Shown here: piece by piece, positions 1-11,537 of the stretch
How positions within the stretch are numbered: position 1 is the stretch's first letter
Layout: each line of letters begins with the position of its first letter
From: Rhabditophanes sp. KR3021
Lineage: Eukaryota; Nematoda; Chromadorea; Rhabditida; Alloionematidae
Length of the DNA stretch: 64,000 nucleotides
Assembly: GCA_963281155.1 (NCBI GenBank)
Contig: CAUJLY010000005.1
Location: 868,001-932,000, forward strand
Direction of reading: 5' to 3'
Made by a program: the position numbers and the translations under genes
The notes under the pieces: generated by a model
Databases searched by the model: none
Seen by the model: only the letters and a program-made list of their open reading frames with translations
Told to the model about the DNA's origin: nothing

Positions 1-598
1 CATTATCAGATTGAGCAATTGAATGCCATTTGATAGATTATTATTTTTTAAGTATCTGGATTTTTAATTTAATAAACGTTATAATATTGAATAACAAAAA
101 ATTGTGTTTAAAATGTGTTGCAGTTTCGTTACTATAACGAATATTTAATTGTGTTTTCTATAATCCGTCTTATATTGGCCATTTTTTAAATATGCGTGCA
201 ACAGGTATAGTAGGTACATACCCAAATAATCACATCGTCTATGCTTTCCAACATTCTTACTGCTTATACTAGGAATGACATCTTTATTTCACAATATATT
301 TCCCCCTATATAATTCTTAAATTCCGTAAATCCGTAAATATGTTAGTAACAAATTTTTTGCAATTTTAACTAATTTTAATCATACAAAGTTTGATACAAC
401 AGAATTATATGTATGGTTTTATTTTAACAATTACAAAAAATAAAGGAATCACACATAATATGTATATTTTACTTTGGATTTAAAACAAAAACAACTGAGT
501 ATATTTTATTTTGTCAGTTTCCATAAAAAGGGGACTTTTAGACTCAAAAGTAAATTAATGAGCTGTGATTAAATAAATATAAACAAAAAGCAACAACC
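1..598. other. AT-rich intergenic sequence at left edge
   Basis: No open frame or RNA gene was recognised here. It lies downstream of the minus-strand ZIP7 gene. A TTTATT on the plus strand near 503-508 reads as AATAAA on the minus strand, about 90 nt after that gene's stop codon, and could be its polyadenylation signal. Confidence 0.5.
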
Positions 599-2014
599 TT
601 ATTCGTAAAGCGCAATCAGATACATCATATAGATTCCCAACAATAAAGCAACGATTTCTTTGGTGCTTTGCCAGATAGAGGAGTTTTCGAGTAATTCAGG
701 GATCACGGAAACTGTTGCGATGTAGATGAAACCCCCTGCAGTGAAGGGAAGAACCCATGAGGAGGCGGCAGCATCGGCTAGACCATTGGCATCAGCTGAT
801 AAAAGAGATAAAACACACCCAGTTAGGGCTCCGAGAGCAGTGAGTAATTGTACGAGCATTGCCTTTTTCTTCGAATAACCTGATTGAACTAGAATAGCGA
901 AGTCTCCGATTTCGTGAGGGATTTCATGGACCAGAACAGTGACCATTGTTATTAGACCAACATATGGCCCAGCAATGAAAGAAGCTCCGATGGCAAGACC
1001 ATCTGTAAAGTTGTGAGTAAAGTCAGCCGCTAAATTCAAGTAAGCTGCAACCTTAATTTTCTTTTCCTCTGGCTTAGCAACTACCTTCTTGTTTCCTTTT
1101 TTGTCTTCAGGTTTGTCGTCATTCTTTTTGTGCTCAGCAACTCCATGCGAGTGACCGTGACCATCTCCTCCTCTTAAGATTCTGACGAACTTTTCAACGA
1201 TCAAGAAAACAATGATTCCAGCTAACACCCATCCTCCTACAGTGTTATCGTGAGAATGTCCGTGACCTGATGCGTCACCAGAATGAGAATGACCGTGACC
1301 ATCGCTGGCTGGAGTAGCATGTGGAATCAAGTGTAAAAAGGCATCTCCTAGAAGACCTCCTGAACCAAAGGCAAGTAAGACTTTGAGAAGTGGGGTATTT
1401 TCGGAGGTATTTGCTTGGACTGGAATTGTGAGGAGGATAAAGCAAGGGAAAGCGGAAATCAGGAGAGTTGAACCGATCGCGTAGAACCAAAGACGTCTGA
1501 CGGGGTCGTTGAGGAAGGAAAGGTAGCCTGCTGGGTCGTACAGAGCAAAGTCGTTGATGCTTCTTTTTTCAGTTGTTTTTGATGATCCGTGCGAATGGCC
1601 GTGGTCTTCATGAGAGTGTCCGTGATCTTCGTGTGAATGCCCATGATCTTCGTGTGAATGCCCGTGATCTTCGTGTGAATGTCCATGATCTGCGGCAACT
1701 GGCTTCTTTCCAACTGGCTTAGTTACAACAGGCTTAGTTACAACAGGCTTAGTAACGACTGGCTTCACAACTTCTTCCTCCCCGTGAGAATGTCCATGCG
1801 TACATCCTCCAGCACCATGTGAGTGTCCATGATCCAAGTCTTCACCTCTTTGAGCAGCTTCGTTTACCTCCCTCCCATACTTGGAAGAAGGCTTTTCGTG
1901 AGTGTGTCCGTGAGCATCATGATCGTGTGCATGGCCGTGTGCATAAATGTATGTATTAGCCAACAAAATCACCCCAACTAGGCAAATCAGAAGGTGCCGT
2001 TTCAATGTGGTCAT
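599..2014 (-). CDS. hke-4: ZIP7/KE4-type zinc transporter (SLC39A7 family)
   Basis: Single-exon gene for a 471-residue ZIP transporter of the KE4/Catsup/ZIP7 group, which releases zinc from the ER/Golgi into the cytosol. A hydrophobic N-terminal segment (about residues 8-25, likely signal peptide) precedes a histidine-rich luminal region (about 26-145) with a five-fold HGHSHED-type array and a KPVVT array. Membrane segments follow. The family metal-site motifs are [13 protein letters not shown] in one helix and [13 protein letters not shown] in the next, the HEXPHEXGD signature specific to this subfamily. A further His cluster ([14 protein letters not shown]) lies in the loops. The start is supported by TTTTCAG followed by GA directly before the ATG, a likely trans-splice acceptor. 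The symbol follows the C. elegans naming of ZIP7 homologues; which paralogue this matches is not decided. Confidence 0.9.
   Translation of the reverse strand: MTTLKRHLLICLVGVILLANTYIYAHGHAHDHDAHGHTHEKPSSKYGREVNEAAQRGEDLDHGHSHGAGGCTHGHSHGEEEVVKPVVTKPVVTKPVVTKPVGKKPVAADHGHSHEDHGHSHEDHGHSHEDHGHSHEDHGHSHGSSKTTEKRSINDFALYDPAGYLSFLNDPVRRLWFYAIGSTLLISAFPCFILLTIPVQANTSENTPLLKVLLAFGSGGLLGDAFLHLIPHATPASDGHGHSHSGDASGHGHSHDNTVGGWVLAGIIVFLIVEKFVRILRGGDGHGHSHGVAEHKKNDDKPEDKKGNKKVVAKPEEKKIKVAAYLNLAADFTHNFTDGLAIGASFIAGPYVGLITMVTVLVHEIPHEIGDFAILVQSGYSKKKAMLVQLLTALGALTGCVLSLLSADANGLADAAASSWVLPFTAGGFIYIATVSVIPELLENSSIWQSTKEIVALLLGIYMMYLIALYE
1589..1690 (-). repeat. Tandem 21-nt repeat encoding HGHSHED
   Basis: Four complete copies and one partial copy of a 21-nt unit lie within the ZIP7 gene (residues about 109-142), each encoding a seven-residue His-rich unit. 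Copies are near identical at DNA level, suggesting recent expansion or homogenisation. Such runs are thought to bind or sense luminal zinc. Confidence 0.85.
1712..1765 (-). repeat. Tandem repeat encoding KPVVT
   Basis: A 15-nt unit encoding KPVVT is repeated three times with a degenerate fourth copy (residues about 84-101 of the ZIP7 protein). It forms a proline/lysine spacer between two His-rich blocks. Confidence 0.8.
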
Positions 2015-2372
2015 TCCTGAAAAGATAAAATTACTTAATACTAATAAGTTAGTAAAGGTTTGTCAAAAAAGAACACGTAGCACATATTAACTAAATAACA
2101 GAATCAATATAAATAATCTGTTTATATGAATGAATATAATCTGACAAGCTCCACATGGATATATCCCTATTCAACGAAAATAATAGAGCTGTCATAAGTG
2201 TCCACACACACCTTATCTAAAATTGAAAGATATAATTTGACATATTCAAAATGACAACTTTTGTATTTGCTTAGCAAAGGAAGAAGAAGGGAAACTAAAT
2301 TAATAAAATAGTTTAGTAATATATGTAGGTATAGTCGTAATTGTTTACTTTTAATTTACTTCCAAATAACCA

Positions 2373-2398
2373 TGTACGAACTTCCATTGGTTCGTACA
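2373..2398. repeat. Perfect 9-bp inverted repeat with 8-nt loop
   Basis: TGTACGAAC and its exact reverse complement GTTCGTACA flank the 8-nt loop TTCCATTG. It lies about 360 bp upstream of the ZIP7 start codon. It could be a transcription-factor site or a small hairpin; no known family was recognised. Confidence 0.5.
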
Positions 2399-4563
2399 AA
2401 TTTTCTTGGTGAGATCTTGGCGAGATTGTTGTTGCCATATTCTACTTTTAAAATTACCACATTTTTCCAAATCAAATTCCGAAAAATGAAGAAGTTGATC
2501 AAATAGAAGTTTATACAATTTGTTTATAAAATATTTGTTTACAATTTATAAACAAAAAAATTAAATCCCTTGCTAAATGTGGTTCAGAGCCAAACTTGTC
2601 CAAGACAAACATACCGCAAACAACACAACCAAGTAGGCTAGTTCATCAGTTTCGATTCTTAAAATTTCTAGATATGTGTATATATCAATCAAAAGCCTTT
2701 TTAATCACTTTGTAATGCCTAAACTAAATACGCAACAATTTATCTCCCCTTATTCTCCGCTTGACTTTGCTTTGTAGTGGTTTATGTAAATGGGTCAGAG
2801 AAAGATATATATCTACATACAAAAATTTGTTATTATTAAAGTATATAATTTAATATTATTTGATTTATTCAAAAACGTTTATCTCTATTTTTTCCGATCA
2901 CGAAGTGAGGTCAAAAAAGTCTGGCAAAAGGAGGTACTATTAAATTGATATAGTATCATTTACTTTTTAGAGAGATCATATTATGGCGTCATCATTTGTT
3001 TATTAATATGAGAAGAACTTTTGATAAATTTATTTTGTATTTAAAGGATCTTTGTTTTTGCTTTGTCGTATGATGTTACAATCACTTTCAACAATGTACG
3101 AGTGGTGAAAATTGTTTGGGAAAGTAACTTTTTTGATGTGTCGATTAAAAAATGGCTGTTTTATTGTTGAACAATTAAATTTTATTATAAATGTCTGTTG
3201 CTTGTAAGTAACTTGTTTTTACAATCTTATAAAATCAAAACATTCCTAGATGTATCATCGTCCAAAAATTCTAGTTTCCATTTATTTATATTTAAATATT
3301 ATAATTGAACCTTTTCAATAAAATGCAAAAAAGTATTAAGAACCTCTAAATGAAGCTTACCTTAATCCCATTTTTGTTGTAATCAAATAAAGACCCACAA
3401 CATTATTTATATTATATAATTATAAGGTATTTATAGCCTACAAAAATAATGAGATGATGACCACAAGCATTGGAGCGTGATATTTGGCTCACCCCTCTTG
3501 ATAATGATATTAGGTTTGGGTAAAATCAGTTCATCAGTTATTGCAGTCTAAAAGTTATCAAGAGATTTCTTTGTTTTGAAGGACTTCATACTTGAAGCTA
3601 TAATTCTTCAAAAATGAGACTAACCCTTAAAGTACTTTTTTACAGCAATCTTTTTTGGAGGTCCAAATTGCACTGTTTGTCGTTTTTTAAATAATTTTTT
3701 GTTATTTCAAGAAGTGAACTCATTGTCTGACATTTTACACCACAACAAAAATAAATGCACATTCATTTAAATCTATCTTATCTAAATATTTCATTTTTTG
3801 ATTTAATTGCCATTCACTAAATTTAATCATGCACAAAATGTCGACTCCTTAATTTGCTTTTACCTTAACCAGATTTTAATCTCACCATATTACCTCATTT
3901 TTGTGCCCATTTTAATTTGATTTACCAGTTACTTATTTTGCATTCGAACTAAATATTTTTCTCAAATTCATGCCTATTTGATCTCTAATTTTTAATTCAA
4001 ATAATTGTACCTATTTATTTAACCATTTATTTTATATCTATTTTATCCATTCTGTAAGAGCACAATACCTATATTTGTTTATTTAATAGTTATAAAAAAA
4101 CAACTGTCCAATAGGTTAATAAGTGTGTATAATGTTTTAATAATTTATTATAACAACAAACAGAGATATCGTGATCTTTCTAGTACTTTAATAAATAATG
4201 AAATATCATCTTCCCTTTTACAAACAAAAAAATTATATTCACTTGTCTTTTTTCGAGAGTTGCCTAATCTTTTCTCAGTATCGTTATTTGATGTAGCTAA
4301 TTTGCATAATATCCTATGTACATATGATGAATTGTATTTGGGTATGTGAAATATTTAAGAATATGTATATTAAGTTATTAAACAATTACTTAAAATTACA
4401 AACTGTACAGATGATGTAAATACTGCAAAATTAAACCTAACATTTTGACGTTCACTCTATTGTTTATGATAATTGAGGCGCAGAGTAACGATAATGGATA
4501 ATTAGTTGGAAATATAAAGACCTATTAATTGAAGACACCAATCATTTAGTTCATCTTAGGGTT

Positions 4564-4575
4564 GACGTTAACGTC
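4564..4575. repeat. 12-bp perfect palindrome GACGTTAACGTC
   Basis: A self-complementary GACGTTAACGTC sits in the GC-richer patch. About 190 bp further, ACGTCAA and TTGACGT (4767-4787) form another inverted pair around a 7-nt spacer. The shared ACGTC core suggests protein-binding half-sites or the remains of an element. Confidence 0.35.
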
Positions 4576-6710
4576 TTTGAGCCGCGATTGCCGGACACTC
4601 TGTCTTTTTGTCTTTTCTAATATTATTGTACATTCGCATCAAAATTTTTACTGTCCATCGTACCGGACATCTGAACTATTACACAACTGTGCATTAATAG
4701 TATAACATACCCCTTTCTTACCAGCTTCTCTATCAAACTTCTTCGACACGACTTTTGTCCCCGAGGACGTCAAGCTACTTTTGACGTTTTTGATATTAGT
4801 TAATATGATTTGATATGATGAGGTATGTGAGTGACCGCCTGTGAGGCAAAAAGTCATTTTGTTTGTAATTTCTAAATCTGTAAACTTGTATTGGCCTCTT
4901 GTGAAGGATGATGAAAAAGTTAGTTGTCGTTATACCGCCTAATATATTCTTATATTCTAAACACCAAAATATAACTCTTTCTCGCAATAATAAATTTTAA
5001 CTTAAAGCCAAATTATTATCATATTTATTTATATTCATTTTTAAGCTTTTCGCTATTTTTTGAGAAGATCATTTTTTAAAGATGCTAGACAAGGGTCATT
5101 CACTTCACATATTTACAATTTCCAATACCACCATTCCTATGTAATATATATACAATAAGTCTTTCCTTTAATTAAGAACAATTTTGGTGTCATTATTAAT
5201 ATTCATGTTAACCTCCCTTTCTACACAACTTTCTTTTTGTCAACTGAATATTTATTATGATTTATTATAAAAAAGACGACAAAAACCATCATTTATCTTA
5301 ACCAAAAGTACCCCTTTGCATTAACCTTGCAACCAAATTCTTATATCGTAAGGTTATTTATAAAATTGTGAGCTTAACCTGGTAATCAAATAATTGTTCA
5401 TGATCACCACTATAATTATGGTACCCATTAATTTCGGCTTAAATCTACCAACTTTTGACAAATAAGTTTGGTGATGATGTTTGATTTGCCCATTATTTAA
5501 ATCTGATTAATTTTTTCGCCTTGATTCTTTAAACAGTCTTCACTGATCACTTTTTGCCTTTGTTTGTTGAGAAGTGTCGCGACAAACATAATTTGTACCT
5601 TCTGATTAACCATACAAGTATGTGTTGAGAAAATTGTGTCTGAAATAGCCTTTCACCCATTATATTAAGTTCAGTTAACTGAATTTTAAGGTTTTCAACC
5701 CACAAAACCTGCACAATTCATTTAAATATGTTTATCGTAGTAATATCAGTTGCGTTGATCTCCCATATTAAAAGCACATGTCCACTACTGCCACTTCCTC
5801 TACCCCCACATTACAACTTCTTTCTATAGATAGTGTTTAACAACCTTATTATTAACAAACTTCTTTAAAGCAGTTTTGTATCTATTAAAAAACACAACCG
5901 ACATCAAAAAAGAGACCATCTCTGTTGTGGACGGATCAATATTAGTCTGAGCTTAACTCGCCCTTGCCCTTGACCAAATCTGATGATAGATATTTGCTGT
6001 CTATATACAACAATTAATAGATACTTTTGAGCCTCTGTCACCTTAAAAAACTTTTTTTGTCTCCAACGACCATCTTCGACTTCCTTTCATATTGAGTTAA
6101 AGTCAAAAGATGGCCGCGATCAATGTGCCTATTAAATTTAAAAATGTTGTCAACATTTGGTAACGTAACTGCGTAAAAGCCTCTTCATTAATATACCCTT
6201 TTGTGTGATATTTAAATTGGTAATAACTTTGTGTTTTAAGAATGCTGGGTATGTAGAAAGTATTGGTGTATAAATTATAAAATGATGTTCAGTTTATGCA
6301 TTACATCTGTATAAAGATGTGTTAAGTAGAAGGAATGTGTGCACTAATGGTAACTAAGGTATCGTTTTCTTTTAATTGTATTTGATTTAACTTTATATTT
6401 TTTAGACCCTTTTGATCTTATATTTTTTTGATTTTATATTTTTAGATCTTATTAAATTTAAACTTTTTGCCACCCTTTATTTTATTTACCATTCTCTCAT
6501 CAAATTTTAGCTCTTATTACATTTACACACTTTCGATGTATTTGTTTATTTATATATTTTGATACTCTTTTTATATTCACACCTATCATTTGCACCATAT
6601 TTAATTGCCTCTTTTCAGACATCATTATATTTATTAATATCTCCAACAAAAATAATACTCTAATAGAAGATATATTATTACTACTGGTCTTTTCAAAATA
6701 ACAACCAAAA

Positions 6711-9700
6711 ATGAAGCCACTTCGGTCATGGCTGTGTTTATTTATTATATTAGGAACAACTTTATGTACGACAATCCAGGGTGTTGAAGATACATCAAGC
6801 GAGATAATTTCACTACATTTTGCCGATTTATCAAAAGGACGCATATTATGGATTCTTGATCAGAATGCTTTTCCTTGGATTGGTTCGTATGCTTTTTTGG
6901 AAAACATTCACCAGGAGGAGACGATGCTTTTGACAGTTGTTGATTCGGCTAATGGAGCTACTTTGGCCGAGTGTAAGGCACCGCCTAGGAATCGAACGGA
7001 CAAGGAGGAATATGTGGAGTTTGTATGGGCTTTATCAGAAAGTGTCTTGCAATGTACGTTGCCTTCGGGAACTAAGACATTCAATTTGCCTTTGTCACAA
7101 CATCCTAGAACTTTTTCTGTTAGAATTCAGGCCGCTCATGGACCTAAGTGTATGAAAGAAATGGTTGTTCAAAATGAAAGAATTGCCTCCTGTCCTCCAA
7201 TGTTGAGAAGAAATGGATATGTATCACATCACCTAACTTGCGGATGTCCATTCGAACAAGCAATCCCAGCAGCTTTCTCCTCATTGTCCTCATTCACTGA
7301 AACACCCTCAGCCGAAGTCATTCCAACTACATCGACTGAAGCAAACGGACATGCCATTTTCCCATTATTCAATCTTAATTTCACTGCACCTCCACAAAAC
7401 AATCAGCAACAACCCACAACTACACAAACTCCATTCATCCCTCAAACATTCAGTTTCCCCCAGTTTAATTTCAACTTTTCGCAACCTCCAACAGGCAATC
7501 CTGAAATGGTATCTACTACAACAGTGCCCCCAACCATTTCCTCAACCTTCTCACTAGCTGCCCATCCCTGTGCCTCCCACGACTGTTTCAACAACGGAAC
7601 ATGCGTCGTCACAGCGGAAGGTGAAGCCACGTGTCTCTGCGAAAGTGGGTTTGTCGGAGACCAGTGTGAAGTTAATCAATGCGACCTTATCAAATGTGAA
7701 CACGCAGGTGTCTGCAAAATTTCCAAATTCAACTTTCAACCCTTCTGCGAATGTCCTAAAGGAACGTCTGGTTCATTTTGTGAGCAAATTGAATGTCCAC
7801 ACAATTGTGAAAATGATGGAATTTGCGCTTTGGTTGGTGGAACGCCAATGTGCCAGTGTCGGACTGGCTTTGTTGGACCTAATTGTAATACGGTTGATGT
7901 TTGTGTTACGTAAGTTTGCATTCAAATGTAGTTGGTTAGACATTTCAGTTTTAATCCTTGCAAATTTGACCATTTAAATATGTCATTATTTATAATCATT
8001 TATAATTCGATTAGTGTGAGAAAAGATTTGCTCCTGACTTGTAGTCTCCTTAGCTTATTAAGAAACTCGAGGGCTACACAAATCAAAGCTGATTTGATAT
8101 CAAAATAGTTGAAGGGACGTGTGTTTACCTTTAGTATATAACTATTACAAAATCGTTTGTCTATCCGCTTTTGAGTTTGTGATGTGTCTCGTTATTATAT
8201 ATTTGATAAGTCTATCAAAAAGTAACAGACCAGTTGTCAACTGTATGGTCAAAAGTATTTGAGGTATTTACAAAAGCAAATTTTGAAAGTTAACAAGACC
8301 AAGTCGTGAGGTTGATGAGTTTTGCTATATTTCTGTATTTATTTTGGACGTACACAACTTTACGTAAATCTTTATAAATGATATCGCTAATGAAGGGGTC
8401 ATATTTTTAATAATATTTGTCTGAATACACATTTATTTCCAAACATTTCGACAAGAAACTAAATTTTAAAAATATTTTGACAAGAAATTGAATTTCAATA
8501 ACAGCATCTTTTAACTTCAATAACATTACGATTGTGATTATTATTTCAGATAGTAGTTGTAAACCAAAAGATTAAATCCATATAAATATAGAAATTTTAG
8601 TTGATATACTTTAAGGGTAAACTTTTTTTGACATGCAATTAACCAAATTCGTCACTTTCTACACATAAATACACAGTCATCTATATAATTCTATAAAAGG
8701 CATCATATCTTATCACAAAACCTATTAATAACTTCAAGATAAAAAGGAATGTGGACGAGTGTGTAATAATATATAATTGCATATCTTGTAGAAAAAATGT
8801 CTTATATGTGTCATCTAAATGATATCACTATTTATAAATAGCAATACAATTATTGAAAGGATTTATATTTTCAAATAAGGGTTAGAGCTTTATTAATAAA
8901 GTGATGTTATTTTGTTATTATTTATGGTTTTGGTATAATAAAAATGCATACTTATTTTTTAAATTTATGACTTCCCTGAGAAAGTCTTTTTGTTTTGGAT
9001 ATTTGAAATACAACTTTTTTAGTGATGACGTTTGTTCCGTTTTTGGAGAGGAAGCAGAATGCCGACTAGATGATCAGAGTTTCGTTGCTGTTTCAGCAGT
9101 TAAGACTAATGCTACTTACAATTGTTTATGCTTGAATGAAGAAAGTCAATGGACTGATTGTTTACTTCTGGCTTTGAAGAAACAGGAAGAGAAAGATATT
9201 GCAAAGACATCAACAACCACCACTACCTTTGCCAAAGTCACTCCACCACTCACTACCCAAGGAATGCCATCCGAAAATACAGACGATTTCAATTTGACAG
9301 AGGAAGAAAGTTCCAAAAACACACAACAGCCAATTGAGTCCTTTGAAAGCACACCAGCATCAACAGAATTCACTGAAACGACGGAATTGGTTGAACCAAC
9401 GGTCAAGACAACTGAAAAGATAATCGAAACCAGTCCATCAACAACTACACCGATTACGACCACAACAACTACAACCACGACTACAACACCCCCAACCACT
9501 ACAACACCATCAACGACACCATTTGTTGAAGTTACAGAAGCATCCCTTGAAGAGGAAACCTCGGCAGGGACGGCATCAACTGAAGAAGAAATAGTGGCAA
9601 CATCCCCCAAACCTGCTTTTAATTCACACCCCGAAACAGAAGACAAGCCAAATTCACCCACGCGTGGCTCCAGACCCCAAGCCTCAGCCTCTACCACTAC

Positions 9701-9893
9701 TTGGATCATTACAATCCTGTGTATTCTAATAATAACAATTCTCATAATAATAGCTGCTTTCTGCACTATCCGCTACATGAGAAGGTCCCGCAAGCTGCAT
9801 GGCAAGTACAATCCAGCCAAAGAAGAACACGCCATCGCAGCAACCTATGCATTACCGATGCAAGCCGTTGCCAAAGAAGAACGCCTAATCTAA
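6711..9893 (+). CDS. eat-20: EAT-20/Crumbs-like EGF-domain type I membrane protein
   Basis: Two exons, 6711..7909 and 9023..9893, joined across a 1,113-nt GTAAGT...TTTAG intron in matching phase, give about 689 residues. The product has a signal peptide (residues 1-25), an N-terminal Cys-containing region, three six-cysteine EGF repeats (about 286-398), and a fourth EGF-like six-cysteine cluster split by the intron. A Thr/Ser/Pro-rich mucin-like stalk follows, then a single transmembrane helix (around WIITILCILIITILIII) and a short tail. The tail carries a GKYNPAKEE juxtamembrane motif, resembling the Crumbs FERM-binding site, and ends in EERLI, the Crumbs PDZ-binding terminus. C. elegans EAT-20 is a three-EGF Crumbs relative; orthology is inferred from this architecture. 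A further unseen exon in the long intron is possible. Confidence 0.82.
7910..9022 (+). other. Long intron of the EAT-20-like gene
   Basis: This 1.1-kb intron is exceptional in a window where most introns are about 40 nt. Donor GTAAGT and acceptor TTTTTTAG are clear. I see no nested open frame on either strand, unlike the two other introns over 1 kb. It may hold regulatory elements. Confidence 0.6.
9438..9525 (+). repeat. ACA/ACC-rich low-complexity tract (poly-threonine)
   Basis: Imperfect trinucleotide repetition of ACN codons encodes the Thr-rich stalk of the EAT-20-like protein. It is typical of mucin-like O-glycosylated regions. Its complement generates a valine-rich open frame on the minus strand that is not a gene. 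Confidence 0.8.
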
Positions 9894-11537
9894 AAAACAA
9901 CTCATCGGTTGTTTCAGGATTATAATTTAATAAGCTTAACACGGGATCTTTAAATATCATCAATCATCTTATATTTTATCTAGAAAAAGACTTCAAAATT
10001 CGGCCCACACAATTCTAAATTGGTGTGTAAAAATTTTGTACAAACAAATGGATATGCATAATACTTACTTACTTATGAAAAAAATACATAACTTCTTTAT
10101 CAAGATAATCAGCATGGCACCCAACACCAATAAAAATTGTCTTGAATCAACCCCAAGTAAAAATCAAGTTTGAGGAGGGCAGTTGGTGAGAGGCCTTGAC
10201 CAATTAATCAGATATCTTTCTTTTTTTACTATTAATCAACTTGTTTTTCCCTAAATACGGACCTTTTTTAATTGTGATAAAAGATATGTGCCTTCTAAAC
10301 TTGACCCTATTAAAATAACTTCCCTTTTAATATAAATTTGAAAGTTATCTTGTTGATATTAAGTATAATAATATAATTAACAAAATAAAGCACACACGTG
10401 ACACCTGTCAAAATCTTCACATGTTTGATAAATTAATGATAAATTAAATGCACTACAAAGTAAGCTACTACTACTTAATAAAACTCAAAATCTCTTTAGA
10501 ATATTCTTTTATTGCCCTAACGTAATAACCATGTCTTTGTGTGTTTAGATATTTATGTAACAAAAAGGTCCCTAATGATGCTCTATTCAGACTTCATCAT
10601 CCTTTTTCAATTTGTTTTTTTTGTCCTTTACCATATTATTGTAAACTGAAAAAAATAAAAATACTTGACAAATAAATTATTTTTAATCGCCTAAATCATA
10701 TGGTAATATATTATAAATTATGTTAATGTATTATAGATAATGTAATGCATCATATCTACACACAATTTACCTCAACATTACTTTACCATAAAAAAGCACC
10801 GTGAAGGTCAGGCATTTTTGGTTTACAAATTTGCATATCATCCATCAAAATAATTAAACAAAATTGTATTTAAAAGGTGATCATACAGTAAATAATTTAT
10901 TAAAGTTTCCTGACGTCATCTTGATTTTACCAATTTTCGATTTGTTACAATCAAATTGTGGAAGGAAGGATTATTTGGATTAATGTTGTTTATTTGTGGA
11001 AGGAAATAAATGAACTGAGAAGATAAAAAGGTTGGTTAATTTGTGTTTCGTTTATAAATATGCGACACTTATCAACGCAAAGTACTGCATAGAAATGATA
11101 CGTAAAATGGCTCGATTTGAGATTAAATTTTGATTTTTTTATGCTAAACTTAAGAAATAGAACACATGGTTCGCTTTCAGCATATGCACAACTAAAGATC
11201 ACTTCATCTAATCATAATCCTTGTGTTCATGTCAAAAATACAAATCCTGATTAAAATCACCTACCTTACCTTCTTTACTTAATCACCGCCATAATCCTTC
11301 GAGCTATCTTAATCTTATCAAACACAAATATTACCAAAACGACATCATCCACTGCATCAAACTAAAGTTCTTTACTCCCAAATGATGAACACTTTAAAGC
11401 AATCAATATAAATAACTTTATTTTTTACATTTAAATTGTTGCATAATTTCAAATTAAATCCACAATTGATGATCCACCCAACGGATCAAAAACTTTAATA
11501 AATTAATTAAAAAGATAATATTATTAGAGAACCTGGT
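9894..11537. other. Intergenic region between convergent genes
   Basis: It lies between the 3' ends of the EAT-20-like (plus) and OLRN-1-like (minus) genes. A 70-codon minus-strand frame at 10990-11202 has no recognisable features. Nothing else was seen. Confidence 0.5.

Larger units (their letters stand above)
2015..6710. other. Long AT-rich intergenic region
   Basis: About 4.7 kb lies between the divergently transcribed ZIP7 and EAT-20-like genes, so it holds both 5' regions. Open frames of 60-115 codons occur (for example 4125-4349 plus and 6500-6844 minus), but they are low-complexity or antisense to a real gene and I do not call them. A locally GC-richer patch at about 4560-4860 contains short palindromes and a 69-codon minus-strand frame; it may be a decayed coding or regulatory element. 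Confidence 0.5.

Noticed and set aside
9146..9766. 206-codon valine-rich minus-strand ORF
   Set aside because: It is the reverse complement of the Thr-rich stalk of the EAT-20-like gene; composition is an artefact of the ACN repeat.
10160..10185. TCAAGTTTGAG, matching the 3' end of the nematode SL1 leader
   Set aside because: The preceding bases do not match SL1, no donor follows and no SL RNA structure is evident.
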